Source of the DNA: Lutjanus erythropterus
Taxonomy: Eukaryota; Chordata; Actinopteri; Lutjaniformes; Lutjanidae
Assembly: GCA_020091685.1 (NCBI GenBank)
Contig: CM034613.1
Coordinates: 22,981,461-23,045,460, forward strand
Direction: 5' to 3'
Length of the DNA: 64,000 nucleotides
Shown: in pieces, positions 14,530 through 24,629 of the stretch
Layout of the letters: each line of letters opens with the position of its first letter
How positions within the stretch are numbered: position 1 is the stretch's first letter
Program-made: the position numbers and the translations under genes
Notes under the pieces: generated by a model
What the model saw: the letters and a program-made list of their open reading frames with translations, nothing else
Database searches by the model: none
What the model was told of the DNA's origin: nothing

Positions 14530-16095
14530 AAACAAAAATAAAAATGTGATGTCAATAATCTGCTTAAAAATGTCTCTTTCACAAAAATATCATTTTCTCA
14601 GTTTTGTCTGAAAGGTGGATTTTTTGATGCAACCAACCAACATTCAAGTGCTTATAAAGAAAGAATGAATGAAGCTAGAACACAATGTTTTTTATGTCTG
14701 AAACTAGAAGATCTGTTCTTTCTTTTGACATATTCCACGTTAACATATTCATAGAACTGAATATTCTGTGGGTGTTGAAAAACCAGTGAATTTTGTCAAA
14801 AATGCTAGTGCTGGCTGGCAACTTTTTTTTAAAGAAACTCTGGCGGGGAAAGAGTTAATTGTATCAAACCCATCTTCCGTGTCTGCAGGTTGAGCTGGTC
14901 GGTCTATAGGAGATGTAGACAGCACTACGGTATAAAATGAAAGCCAGTGGCTCCATGTCCCTGCAGCCTTGCGCCTTCATTCTGAGAGGATATTAAATAA
15001 GCTCACATAGATCAAAGTGGCCTCGGTGTAGTAACAGCAGCTCGGGGGTTAGAGCTATGGCAACAACAGATCTGCAAATAGTGCAGCTCTGACTGCCTTT
15101 ATGAGTCATGTCATACCAGTCTGAAAGTCAAGATCTTTACATCGGCCATTTGTACAAGTATACATTTTGTACTTTATGTATTTGTGTTGTGAGGTTTGAC
15201 TAATGAGGCGATTAAGAAGCTGTTGTTATTGTCAACAGTGGTATGTCAAGGGGAAAGGACTCATAATGGAGAGATGCTTCTCCCATTTCCCCATCAACCG
15301 AGCAGATGTTTGATGGTGCTGTGTTTTAATGAGCGTCTAAGTGGTCAACATCAAGCTCAGTGACTCTGCATACATGAATGTGAACTTGAATCTCATTCAT
15401 AGCCACCATTTAAGCATATTAAACATATAAAAAATAACACTATCATAATCATCTACATAACCGTACATACTGTCTTAGCTGTAAATGCTTTTGCGAAACC
15501 TGCACTTTGAAAATGTGCATTCGAGTTAACATGCAAGAGTAAAGTTGATGACTGCCGCTGAGCATGAGGATAATTGGAAGGAAAAGCTGTCATTTCTTAC
15601 TCATCCGTTATCCCTCCCACAGTGTCATCTTCTAGCTCTACTCCCTTTGATCTCCATCTGCTTCAGTAATAATCAAATGTCAATGTTACCTTAACATAAG
15701 AAAGTGCAGAGAAGACCTGAAATAATTCAGTGATTCAAGTAGTCATAACAGTCATATTGTACATATTGTTTTTCTTTATATTTTTTCTGTTATTGTCATT
15801 CTTGACTTGCAGTGTTGTTATGCACTAATATAGCAAGGAAAATTCATTGTACATGAAAATCTACTTGGTAATAAACCTGATTCTGATTCTACTCAAGTTA
15901 CAGAAAATTCATATGAAACAGTTTTTATTTTTTTTCATACAAAAATGCCAAAAACTCACTTATTTCAGCTTCTCTGGTGTAAATTGAATGGCTTTGGGTT
16001 TTAGGCTGTTCTTTGGACATAACAAGATATCTGAAGACACCTTGGACTCTCCTGGGAAACTGTGATGGACTTTTTTTCGTTTTTGTTTTCTACGA
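14530..16095. other. Gene-free stretch, probable ppp2r5b intron 1
   Basis: AT-rich DNA without a recognisable exon or RNA gene. A pair of AATAAA-like words near 15870 is not associated with any coding signal. Confidence 0.4.
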
Positions 16096-16097
16096 TT

Positions 16098-16749
16098 TAA
16101 AGGACCAGTGTGTAGGATTTAGTGCCATCTAGTGGTGAGCTTGTAGATTGCAAACACACTGCCCCACAGGTTCTTGGTGGAACCCTCTAGGTGGGCACGT
16201 GTTTGCAGCTCCTTTAGAGGGTTGAAAAGTTTTGGATAGAACCCCTAGAGAGGATTCTGGTTAGAGCTATTACACCAGAGAAGAGCCCTCTGTAGAACCT
16301 CTAGGGAGTATGAGGTGAAACCTTTCGCAGTTTAGCCCTTTATGCTTGGTTCTACATATTACTCTCTTTACAAAAGAGTTCTACCAAGAACCAAAAATGA
16401 TTCTCCTATGTGTACATGCCAAAGAACTAGTGGTTCTAGTTAGCACTTTTATTTCTAACAGTGCACGGTGGCCGCAAAACTCGTACCAGAAGCAAAAGGC
16501 CGTATCTAGAGTCAGTGTTTGGTTTCTCCGTTCTGAGCTACTGTAGGAACATGGCAGTTCAACATGGCGGCCTCCATGGTAGAGGATCTGCACCCTCTGC
16601 AGATATAAACAGCTCATTCTAAGGTAACACAAACATGATTCTTAGTGTCAGGTGATTAACCACTACTAAAAAAATTTTATGAATATTACATTCGATTTCT
16701 GCCATAATCTGCCAATAAATCTTCATAAATCTCACACAGTGGACCTTTA
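16098..16749. mobile_element. TTAA-flanked MITE with a second element inside
   Basis: The left end reads 'ttaaaggaccagtgtgtagg' and the right end 'cacacagtggacctttaa'. These are imperfect terminal inverted repeats with TTAA at both outer edges. The sequence 'ggatttagtgccatctagtg' next to the left end matches, from memory, an abundant percomorph interspersed repeat. Within it, roughly 16168-16435, a second block begins 'ggttcttggtggaaccctct' and carries an inverted counterpart 'gttctaccaagaacc' near 16379, so a different palindromic element seems to have inserted. There is no transposase. Confidence 0.7.
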
Positions 16750-17103
16750 ATTGTCGAAATGTGTAATTAATGATGAAAATAATCATTAAGTTGCAGCCAT
16801 TAAACAGAGTATTGCAACAACAGGACTTTTAAAAAATCCCAAAGGAGACTGATTCCTATCAGACCGTAAATCAAAGCCACTTCTATCACCTCTGTCAGTC
16901 AGAAAGGACAAGGACAAAGGGGACAGTTTGTATCAGTGGACACCTATCAATAAAAATCAATACATCAATAGACCTTTTCCTACAGTACTGATCAATGGGA
17001 GTGTGTCAGGAGATAGTATTTACTTTCATCTCGAAGGTGTTTCGTCATATCAAAAGTGAAAACAGTGAGTTTATGATGACCTCGCTGCACATTTCATCTG
17101 CTA

Positions 17104-17160
17104 GAACAGCGATTCTCAACCTAGGGGTCAGTATCCCCCAAGGGGGTCGTGAGATCATTT
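17104..17160. mobile_element. End fragment of a hAT-like non-autonomous element
   Basis: The sequence 'gcgattctcaacctaggggt' followed by 'aagggggtcgtgag' resembles the terminal region of hAT-type elements (CAGNGGTTCTCAACCT class). Only one end is recognisable, so this is a fragment. Confidence 0.4.
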
Positions 17161-17239
17161 CCGACACACACATTGTGGCAGCATGGAATGAGAGCAGCTC
17201 CTATAGACATTCACCATAAGAGACCAACACTCCATAATT

Positions 17240-17425
17240 AGTGCTTTAATCGGGCCTGAAAAGTCGAGCCTGTCGAGGCCCGACAAAATTCTGTTCAAAC
17301 TCAACCTGGACCTGACACTCATTTGCACATTTCAGCCCAAACCGAATTACCGATTTTTTTTTCTTCTTTTTTTAACAAGCTTCCCTCTATGCACCAAACA
17401 GTCAGAGTTTTCGGTGACAGGGACA
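17240..17425. repeat. Dispersed repeat, copy 1 (partner at 31595-31760)
   Basis: The phrases 'ggcctgaaaagtcgagc' and 'aacaagcttccctctatg' followed by 'caccaaacagt' are found again in the same order and similar spacing at 31600-31705. This is a two-copy match within the window. It is non-coding and probably part of a larger transposable-element family. Confidence 0.65.
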
Positions 17426-17959
17426 ATACAGAACAACTGTAACTAATTACAAATACTCACTGTCGTTAAGTATTTTTTGGGATATTTGTACTTTTTTAAG
17501 TAGATTTTCAAGTCTGTGCTTTTACTTGTATGGATTATAGTATTTAATCTGCTTAGTTACTTTTAAAATTGTGATTGAGTACTGAGTACAATTTGAATTA
17601 ACATCCAAACATTTAATTTGCATTTTAGTAGCCAATAAGGTGATCTGATCATAAAACAACATAACAAACATACATACAAACAACAAAACAAAACAAAACC
17701 CTGCAGCAAGCACAGGTTTGGATTAAGGTCGCTGATGGTTAATCATTAATTGATTGCTGTTAAGAATTAAAAATATAATCATGGTGGAGCCATTTGTTGA
17801 ATAAGAAACTTTAATAAGAAAAAAAAAACAAAAATTAGTTTAAAAATAAGTAATTCCTATCTTATGAAGTACTTATGATTACTCGATTGTTAGCTTTTTC
17901 AATTATTGTTGAGGGAAATGCACAAAATTTGCTGCCCTAGTTTGTAGAGCAGAACAGAG

Positions 17960-18115
17960 GTTAACAAAAAGTAACTAATGCTTTGAGTAGTTTTTGAGAC
18001 GAATACTTTGTACTTTTACTTGAGTATATTTCTAACACCAGTACTTTAACATGTAACTGAGTAATATTTTAGCAATGTAACAGTACTTGTCCTTGAGTAC
18101 AGATTTTCAGTGCTC
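17960..18115. repeat. Dispersed repeat, copy 1 (partner at 25320-25445)
   Basis: The block 'gagtagtttttgag' ... 'tactttgtacttttactt' ... 'gtaatattttag' ... 'acagattttcagt' occurs here and at 25330-25430 in the same order. From memory this is an abundant teleost repeat. It lies within 80 bases of the ppp2r5b exon, on its intronic side. Confidence 0.7.
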
Positions 18116-18191
18116 TTGGTAAAAATGAAAACACTGGACTTTCCATCCCTGTATGTTTTTGACATTGAGCAGTGAAGCGGTGTCTCCTCAC

Positions 18192-18384
18192 CTTTGAGCA
18201 GGGGCAGCGGGGTGAGCTCCACCTGGGAGCTCTGGTAGCGGAACTGGGACGAGCTGTGGGACCTCCTCTGCCGGGCTCTGCGCATGGACCTGCGCGGGAA
18301 GCCGTCCACCTTCTCCGCGGAGGGCACCGAGAAGCTGGTGGTCGGCGAGGACGGGCTGGACGGAGGCAGCTTGGTCGTCTCCAT
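18192..18384 (-). CDS. ppp2r5b: PP2A regulatory subunit B56-beta, first coding exon (partial)
   Basis: The exon encodes the N-terminal 64 residues of a B56-family (B') regulatory subunit of protein phosphatase 2A, the subunit that directs the PP2A core enzyme to its substrates. The start codon is at 18384-18382. The translation begins METTKLPP, continues through a Ser/Pro/Thr-rich stretch, then [20 protein letters not shown], and ends [11 protein letters not shown], which is the invariant segment before the B56 HEAT-like repeats. The exon stops after one extra base (G) at a consensus GTGAGG donor (18191-18190), leaving a split codon that fits the expected Asp of 'LLKDVPAS'. The rest of the gene is not recognised in the window and should lie beyond the left edge. 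An in-frame upstream extension on the same strand is 5'UTR. The beta assignment rests on N-terminal similarity and on the batf2/arl2 neighbours, which share human 11q13 with PPP2R5B. A different B56 paralogue is less likely. Confidence 0.88.
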
Positions 18385-19690
18385 GATGATGGAGGCTGTA
18401 TAGATGGCGGTGCGTGAATGCGTGCGTGTGAAAGAGGGATGTATGGGTGAATGGATGAGAGAATGGATAGATGGATGGACGGATGAGGGGGTGGGGGGGC
18501 TTTTCTGAATCACAGATGGATTATCAATTGATCAGAATGAATAGACGCTCAGGAGGAGGAGGGAGGAGGAGAGGGGTGAGATAAAGGGGGAAGAAGGTGC
18601 AGAGGTGGAGGAGAGATATTTTCTGGATGTCCAGTCCCCGTGCTGTGCCTCGCTGTGTCTCTTAATATCAGAGCCGGACTGGAAATGGCAGCAGCAGCAG
18701 CAGCATCCCTGATTTCTTCTGTTTTTCACGCACAGATGATGAAAAATCGCTTGTGTATCATCCCCGTGGAGGAGTAGCCCTGCCAGATGATGCTCAGACA
18801 GGCGCGTCTCCTCATACACACACTCAAACACACACACTCTCTCTCTCACACACACACACCTCTCTTCTGCTGCTGTATTGGCGTCACACACACACACACT
18901 CACACTAAGTCATCGGCCTAAATTTGGAAATTTATCTCTATAATTGATCACACATCTCCTCCTTGTGTGAAGAAATCACTGCGATCAAGCACCAAATATG
19001 ACCTCCTCCTGTTTATCCAGATACAAAAAAAAAAAAAACACACAAACAAAACGGATCCAGGTGAGTTTATAGCTTATTTTCCTCCTCGATGATGCTCCTT
19101 ATCAATAAAATCAGTGATCGGTCCTGACGGCGGATGATGATATCATAAAATCATCAATCTGGGCCCACCTCGGCTGCCGCATCACTGTTGTCCTTCTCGC
19201 TCGTTTTTTTTTAACCAATCCTCTCTCGCAAAAAAAAAAAAACGGCCGCACCTGCTTGTTTTAATTTACTGATATAAAGATAGATAATGTTGTCCTCCTT
19301 CTTCTCCACACGCCGTCCTCCTCCTGCTGCCGTCCTCAGCACCGTATCAGGGCGGGGAAACAAACGCCGACATGTGCAGGTCCTCCTCCGCCAGCGGCCG
19401 ATTGCAACACCGAGCCCCGCCGCCGCTCCGCTCCGCCTCTACCTCCGCGGTGAGAGGAGAAGAAGAAGAAGAAGAAAATAGAAAAAAATAAAATGAAACA
19501 GCCGCTCCTCCAGGCAGCAGCAGACTTGAAGGCCCGTGTTATACAATAGCACCTCGTCTATGTCTGTCAGACTGACGCGTTTTTTGCTCCTGTCCCCCCT
19601 CTCGGATCCCGTTATCCGGTCGTCCTACAGCCTCACCGAGCTGCGTCAAGGAGCACGCGCTGAGGCGGGAACAGACAGGAACTGAGGCGT
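18385..19690 (-). promoter_or_regulatory. ppp2r5b: ppp2r5b 5'UTR and CpG-island promoter
   Basis: Upstream of the start codon on the minus strand, the near part (18385-18905) is rich in GGA and CACA/GTGT runs and has no recognisable coding content, consistent with 5'UTR. From about 19108 to 19690 CpG dinucleotides become dense ('cggccgcacctg', 'cagcggccgattg', 'cccgccgccgctccgctccg'), while CpG is scarce on both sides. I see no clear TATA box. A CpG-island promoter with dispersed start sites is the simplest reading. The start site and any non-coding first exon cannot be fixed from sequence alone. Confidence 0.6.
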
Positions 19691-19847
19691 CCTGCCTTTC
19701 AAAATAAAATGAGAGAAAAATAAAATTGGATTGGTTTGTATTGACTTAAACAGATTAACTGAGTTACTGGGTCGCACTACATAGCTTGCTCCTATTGTGT
19801 AATAATACCACTACATGGCAACCATTTTGGCATGAAATAATAGGATA

Positions 19848-20274
19848 GGCAGTAATTCCCAAAGACTGGGTCGGGACCCACAGACGGGTCGTGGGAAATT
19901 TTATTTGGGTCGCCAGATAAATAAAAAACTGGAGGAAATTCTACACATTTAAATTGCAGTACATATTTTACAAAACATGTTTTCCTGATAAGACGAAATA
20001 AAAACAATGAGATGGCCTGTTAACTCAGACTAAATTAATTCACGTCTCATTTATAAAGTTTTAACCTGTATAGATTTTCAATAAAATGTCAAAATGATGT
20101 AGGATGATGCAGAAATGGCAATAAAAATGGCAGAGAAAGTTCATTTATGCACTGAACATCGCCAATGAACTCTTCCCAGAATTTACCAATACGGCTTATT
20201 GTAAACTGGGTCGCAATGGTTTGTCATTTTAAAAAGCGAGTCCCCAAGAAAAAAAAGAGTTTGGGAACCACTAC
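19848..20274. mobile_element. hAT-like MITE
   Basis: The left end 'gcagtaattcccaaagactg' is followed by 'ggtcgggacccac'. The right end 'gagtttgggaaccactac' is its imperfect inverted copy, and 'ctgggtcgcaatgg' sits just inside it. This is the 'gggtcgcgaccc' class of non-autonomous elements seen throughout teleosts. The interior is AT-rich and non-coding. Confidence 0.65.
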
Positions 20275-22465
20275 AATAAGGGACAGTAAGTGGGTTATAA
20301 TCGTGATGCAGCAATCTACCAGAATCAATCAATCAAATCAATCAATAATTTGAGACATGAAAAAAGGTCTAAATAAAGGAAAATGAACAATTAAAGCATA
20401 AAGGCCTTAAATCTTAAAGCTTACAACACTCATATGAAGATTGTTATTGTAACAGTTGACATTTCGCTTTCCATGTCCCCAAAGAAAGTTAATAAAATAA
20501 AATTACACAACTACAGCTGACCACATCACTTAGTTTGTAATCCAGCATTTAATGGATCTAATTAAAAGAAAATAAATAAAGAGATAATGATTGCAAACAT
20601 TTGCCTTATAGCCTGAATCCATTAATACATATTCATGGTTGTGAAAATATAACTCAAGTGTTGTGAATATATTTCCAGTAACACTGAATGTAAATTAAAC
20701 AGGGCTAAATGTGGGGAAACAACAGTAAGTAACAACTCCGTCCAGGGATTTTCTCTCTCGTTCCTCCAGCTTCTTCAGGTCTAAGCTTAAAGTATTTCTG
20801 TATTGGCTGGTAAACTTGGGCCTGCAGTGTGAGGTTTACTGCCATAACAAGATTTTTGAGGGAAAACAAACATCTTTTGAAGTGTGGCACTGGCTTACAG
20901 GTAAACATCAAAGAAAGGATGTGGAAAGTCTCACACTTGAAAGGAAAGATCTGTCAAAATGCTGATCTCTGAGAAAACCATTGGAATTATGAGTGTGCAG
21001 CCATGATGCTTTCTTTTTTTTAACAATATTTCCTGTCTGGTGGGGCTATGTACCGACTATTTCTCTGGACTGAAAACAGCTCTTTTATTCTCATTGTCCA
21101 GTGATTTCTTTTACACAACCTCAAGGCAGATTCTGCATCAAACAGCATTTAATCATTCAGCAACAAAACACCTGAGCCCGTGGGCCTATATTGGAAGAGA
21201 CAAGATAGATTTGCTACAGAAAAAAAAAAATTCAAAAGTTAGTAGTCATTAGGTAATGATTAGTTGATAATTAACTAAAATAGTTAACTTGCATGTTCGT
21301 TCTTCATTCCTCATTATTTTTGTGTGTTATTCAGACATGTTACCAACTAGTGCATATATACTTTGCACATTTTCTTGTAACAAAAGATTACTGTTATATT
21401 TCAACTAGCCTGTGGTTTCCTGACTTCTCCTGACACATTTGTTTACTTATTTTTTCTTTCATGTTTGTATTTTAGATGTGTGCAAATTAAAAAAACAAAA
21501 CAAAGATAGTATTTAAAAAGCAGTAGCAGTGAAAGAAAATGTCTTTAACATGTTACAATTGCCCCCAGTCTCCCCTACTTGTTTCATTGGGAAAACTATT
21601 AAAAGACAGGTGCATAAATAAAGCTTTTATTTTGAAATCAGTGGCCGGAAGCTCCCTGCTCTCACTCTCCGTCTCTTGCCGCTGGTTCTCAGGTGGTGCA
21701 AGGAGAGAGAGGAATGAGGCTCCTCACTGCGGATGACGCTATAGGATGGATTTATTTATTTATTTGTCTTTATTTATGTGGCATGGCTTTGCCTCTCAAA
21801 CCCGCTTCATTATAATAAACACATGCGTCATTAGTGCCTCACATCTGCACACCTCTGGCTGGCGGTTTCACCCCGCTGTCAAATATTCGCTCCTGTTCTC
21901 CAGCAGCTCGTCAGTGTTTCTGTCTGACTCCCCCCTCTCCTCCTCCTCCTCCTCCTCCCCTCCTCCCCATTTTCCTCGCTTCCTCTCTGAGGTGAGCGTG
22001 CGTGTTGTTTGTGCTTGTATGAGGGGTTATAGTTGGCTCTGAGGATCAAGTCCCCTCCATTGTTCTTGTCCTCTCTAAGCCACTTGTTCTCCCTGCTGCC
22101 TTCGCGCACTCAAAAGCACAATTATCCACGCCTTTTCATCTGCCTCTCTCAGTCACACCTTGGCTGCCAGTGAATATGTTTCCGCTGGTGTGTTTGCGCT
22201 GCCAGCCTTGAAGCCTCCTCACCATAAACACACTCCTGCCTTATAATCTTATACACAGTACAAGGGCGTGCGTAATACCGCGCGCCTGCGCCCCTTTTCT
22301 CCCCTCCTATACACCCCCTCCTCCTCCTCTGTGTTGTGTCGCAGATGAGCTCAGCCGGTTGCCTTCTGGGAAAAACACCGGGGGGACCGGCAGTCCGATA
22401 AGTGGCTGAGAGCACTACTGGTCTGCTTCTTATTTGCCATCACCAGAGGCTGTTAATGCTGGTCT
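20275..22465. other. Intergenic spacer, no gene seen
   Basis: No exon is supported. A pyrimidine-rich (CTC)n stretch lies at about 21928-21985, and a small CpG-rich patch ('cgtaataccgcgcgcctgcg') near 22270. The patch could be regulatory, but nothing around it resembles a promoter of a visible gene. Confidence 0.45.
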
Positions 22466-22467
22466 GT

Positions 22468-22800
22468 TAAAGGGATAGTCCACCCCTCAGAAAATGAAAA
22501 TTCAGTCATTATCTACTCACCCTCATGCTGATTGAAGGTCGGGTTCAGTTTGCCTCCATACTGCTCCTCTGGTGTTATCCGAGTCCTCAAATCCCGACAT
22601 GCTGTCTGCACACCGTCACACCGTGCACACAGTTCAGACGCTGTGCATGTGCACGGGAACATGGCTCCAAGAAAAGTATCTACAGTGAAGATTTAGTCTA
22701 AAAGCACAGTGTAAAAAATATTTTTTTTAATCGACTTGGCATGTTGGGGCTTTAGGAGACTTGGGTACACACACATCAGACGAAAATGTAACCATGGAAA
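22468..22800. mobile_element. TTAAAGGGATAGT-class element, copy 1
   Basis: It begins 'ttaaagggatagtccacccc' followed by 'aattcagtcattatctactc'. Its interior ('catggctccaagaaaagtat', 'gttggggctttaggagactt') matches, inverted, the copy at about 27850-28180. The same terminal block appears at 40908, at 60660-60740 and at 61500-61590. It is a non-autonomous interspersed element with no coding capacity. Confidence 0.7.
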
Positions 22801-22804
22801 TGAA

Positions 22805-24145
22805 GGGGTCCAAACTAGCCAGTCACGGTGACTCTGTACAAACAAGGGTCCAGCAGGTTCTGTAGTCTCAGTGTCTTTCTGTCTTTCTTCCTGACTAGCC
22901 GAGTAGAACAGATGTTTATTTGATAGTTAGTTACAACGGTTGACAACCTCGATGTTCCGCTTCAAGCCCAGCAATGTGTGTGCATTCAAATTGCCTACTG
23001 CAGCTTTAATAGACTGTATAATCTGTTATCAAGACTAATGTCTAATAATGTCTAACGTCAGGTGGTGATGCTGTATGTTGGCCTATGCATAGTGGTGCAC
23101 GGAGCAAAATGACAACCTCAGCATGCTGATTTAACTCAGGTGTCATTTTCACCCTGATGGTGGTGGGGGGAAGGTAAGGGGATCAGTAAAGTCAATATAA
23201 TTTTTCCTAAGGGGGACATGAACATGGTACCAAATTTCACAGCAACTCTACCTCTATGGGACCTAACTTCGGAAGAAATATGAACTGTGAGAGACAAATT
23301 ATTTTTGACCCCACTTGAATTGTCCCACGAACCACACAAATGATGTTCGTCAATTTAAAAGCTAATTTTTCAAGTCAAGGGAGCCCCAGTTAATTATAAA
23401 ACTGTTGAAATATCAGACTATAAAGATATGTAATTAAAAAGACTACACACCCATCATTATTTTCTCCCTCCAAAAGCTAACGTTGGTCGCCTGTGTCCCA
23501 CTGATAAAACACTTCATGCAAGATAACATTACAAGGGGTATAACAGCAAACCTACCACAAACTGGGACTTTCTTGACTTGTAGAATTATGTTTTAACTTG
23601 ACAAACAACATATTTGTAATTTGTGGCTCAGTTCAAACTGAATCAAAAAATGATTTGTCTCTCACCATAGACTACTGTTTAGATTTATTCCAAAATTAGG
23701 TCCCATGGGGCACACTGCCTGCTTCAAATGCAACTAAAAACTTGACTCAGTTCTAATTCGACATACTGTTACCATTTCTCACTGTCAACCCTGACTGCTG
23801 ACACCATTCCCCTCTTTCACACACACTCTCAGAAAATGAAAGTAGAAGACAAGAGAAGAAGCTGTGGCCGTCCGGGAAGAGATGTCAGACAGATCTGCTG
23901 TAATAATCTGGCCACCTAAACCACAAAATGTTCATCTGCAAAAGAAAACACATGGCAGTGTATAAATTCTGCAGCTAGCTACGTTATGTCTTTGCTTGTG
24001 ATAAACAAAGTTAAGACAGACCTCACAAAGCTTTGTAGCTAATTTATATAAAGTTAGGTTACATAAGTGTTAGCTGATCAGCTAATGTCAGCTCCAACAC
24101 AAATGCTACAGGCCAGCAGTATCGTCCTGTAACTTGGGTGAGAGA
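22805..24145. other. Intergenic spacer, no gene seen
   Basis: Unremarkable AT-rich DNA with no supported exon, RNA gene or repeat of note. Confidence 0.45.
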
Positions 24146-24149
24146 GCAA

Positions 24150-24625
24150 GATATGTGAGAGCACTTGGTCTTGACTCAGTCTTGCCCTGCCTTGATCTTG
24201 GTCTTGTCTCGGTCTTGATACGCTCTAGTCTCAGTCTTGACTCAGTCTCACCCCACCCTGTCCTTGGTCTGGACTTGGTCTCGATACTCTCTGGTCTTGG
24301 CCTTGATTCGGTCTCGACCTGCCCTGTTCTTGGTCTTGTCTCTGTCTCAATACTCTGTCTTGGTCTTGACTTGGTCTTGCCCCGCCTTGTTCTTGGTCTC
24401 ATCTCTGTCACGATACATTCAGGTCTTGGTCTTGACTCGATCTTACCCCACCTTGTTCTTGGTCTCATTTCTGTCTCAATACAATCTGGTCTTGGTCTTG
24501 ACCTGGTCTCGCCCCACCTTGTACTTGGTTTCGTCTCAGTCTCGAAACACTCTGGTCTCGGTCTTGACTCAGTCTCACCCCGCCTTGTCCTTGGTCTTGT
24601 CTTAACTTGGTCTCAGTTTCAGTTG
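24150..24625. repeat. 66-bp minisatellite, open on both strands
   Basis: The unit starting 'ggtcttggtcttgac' repeats at 24422, 24488 and 24554, exactly 66 bases apart, with more diverged units to the left. Because 66 is divisible by three and the unit lacks stops in several frames, it creates long open frames on both strands: a Leu/Val/Ser 22-residue repeat on the plus strand and an Arg/Pro/Thr/Glu one on the minus strand. No start context, splice signals or flanking gene support a protein. Confidence 0.92.
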
Positions 24626-24629
24626 TCTT

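Noticed and set aside
1-18000. Further ppp2r5b exons or the miR-192/194 cluster known near this region in human
   Set aside because: I looked for the B56 second-exon core and for the mature miR-192/194 sequences on both strands and found neither.
18385-18513. N-terminal extension of the ppp2r5b frame upstream of METTKLPP
   Set aside because: The extension ([11 protein letters not shown]..., Ile/His/Ser-rich) has no counterpart in the B56 family, whose beta member starts METKLPP; it is taken as 5'UTR.
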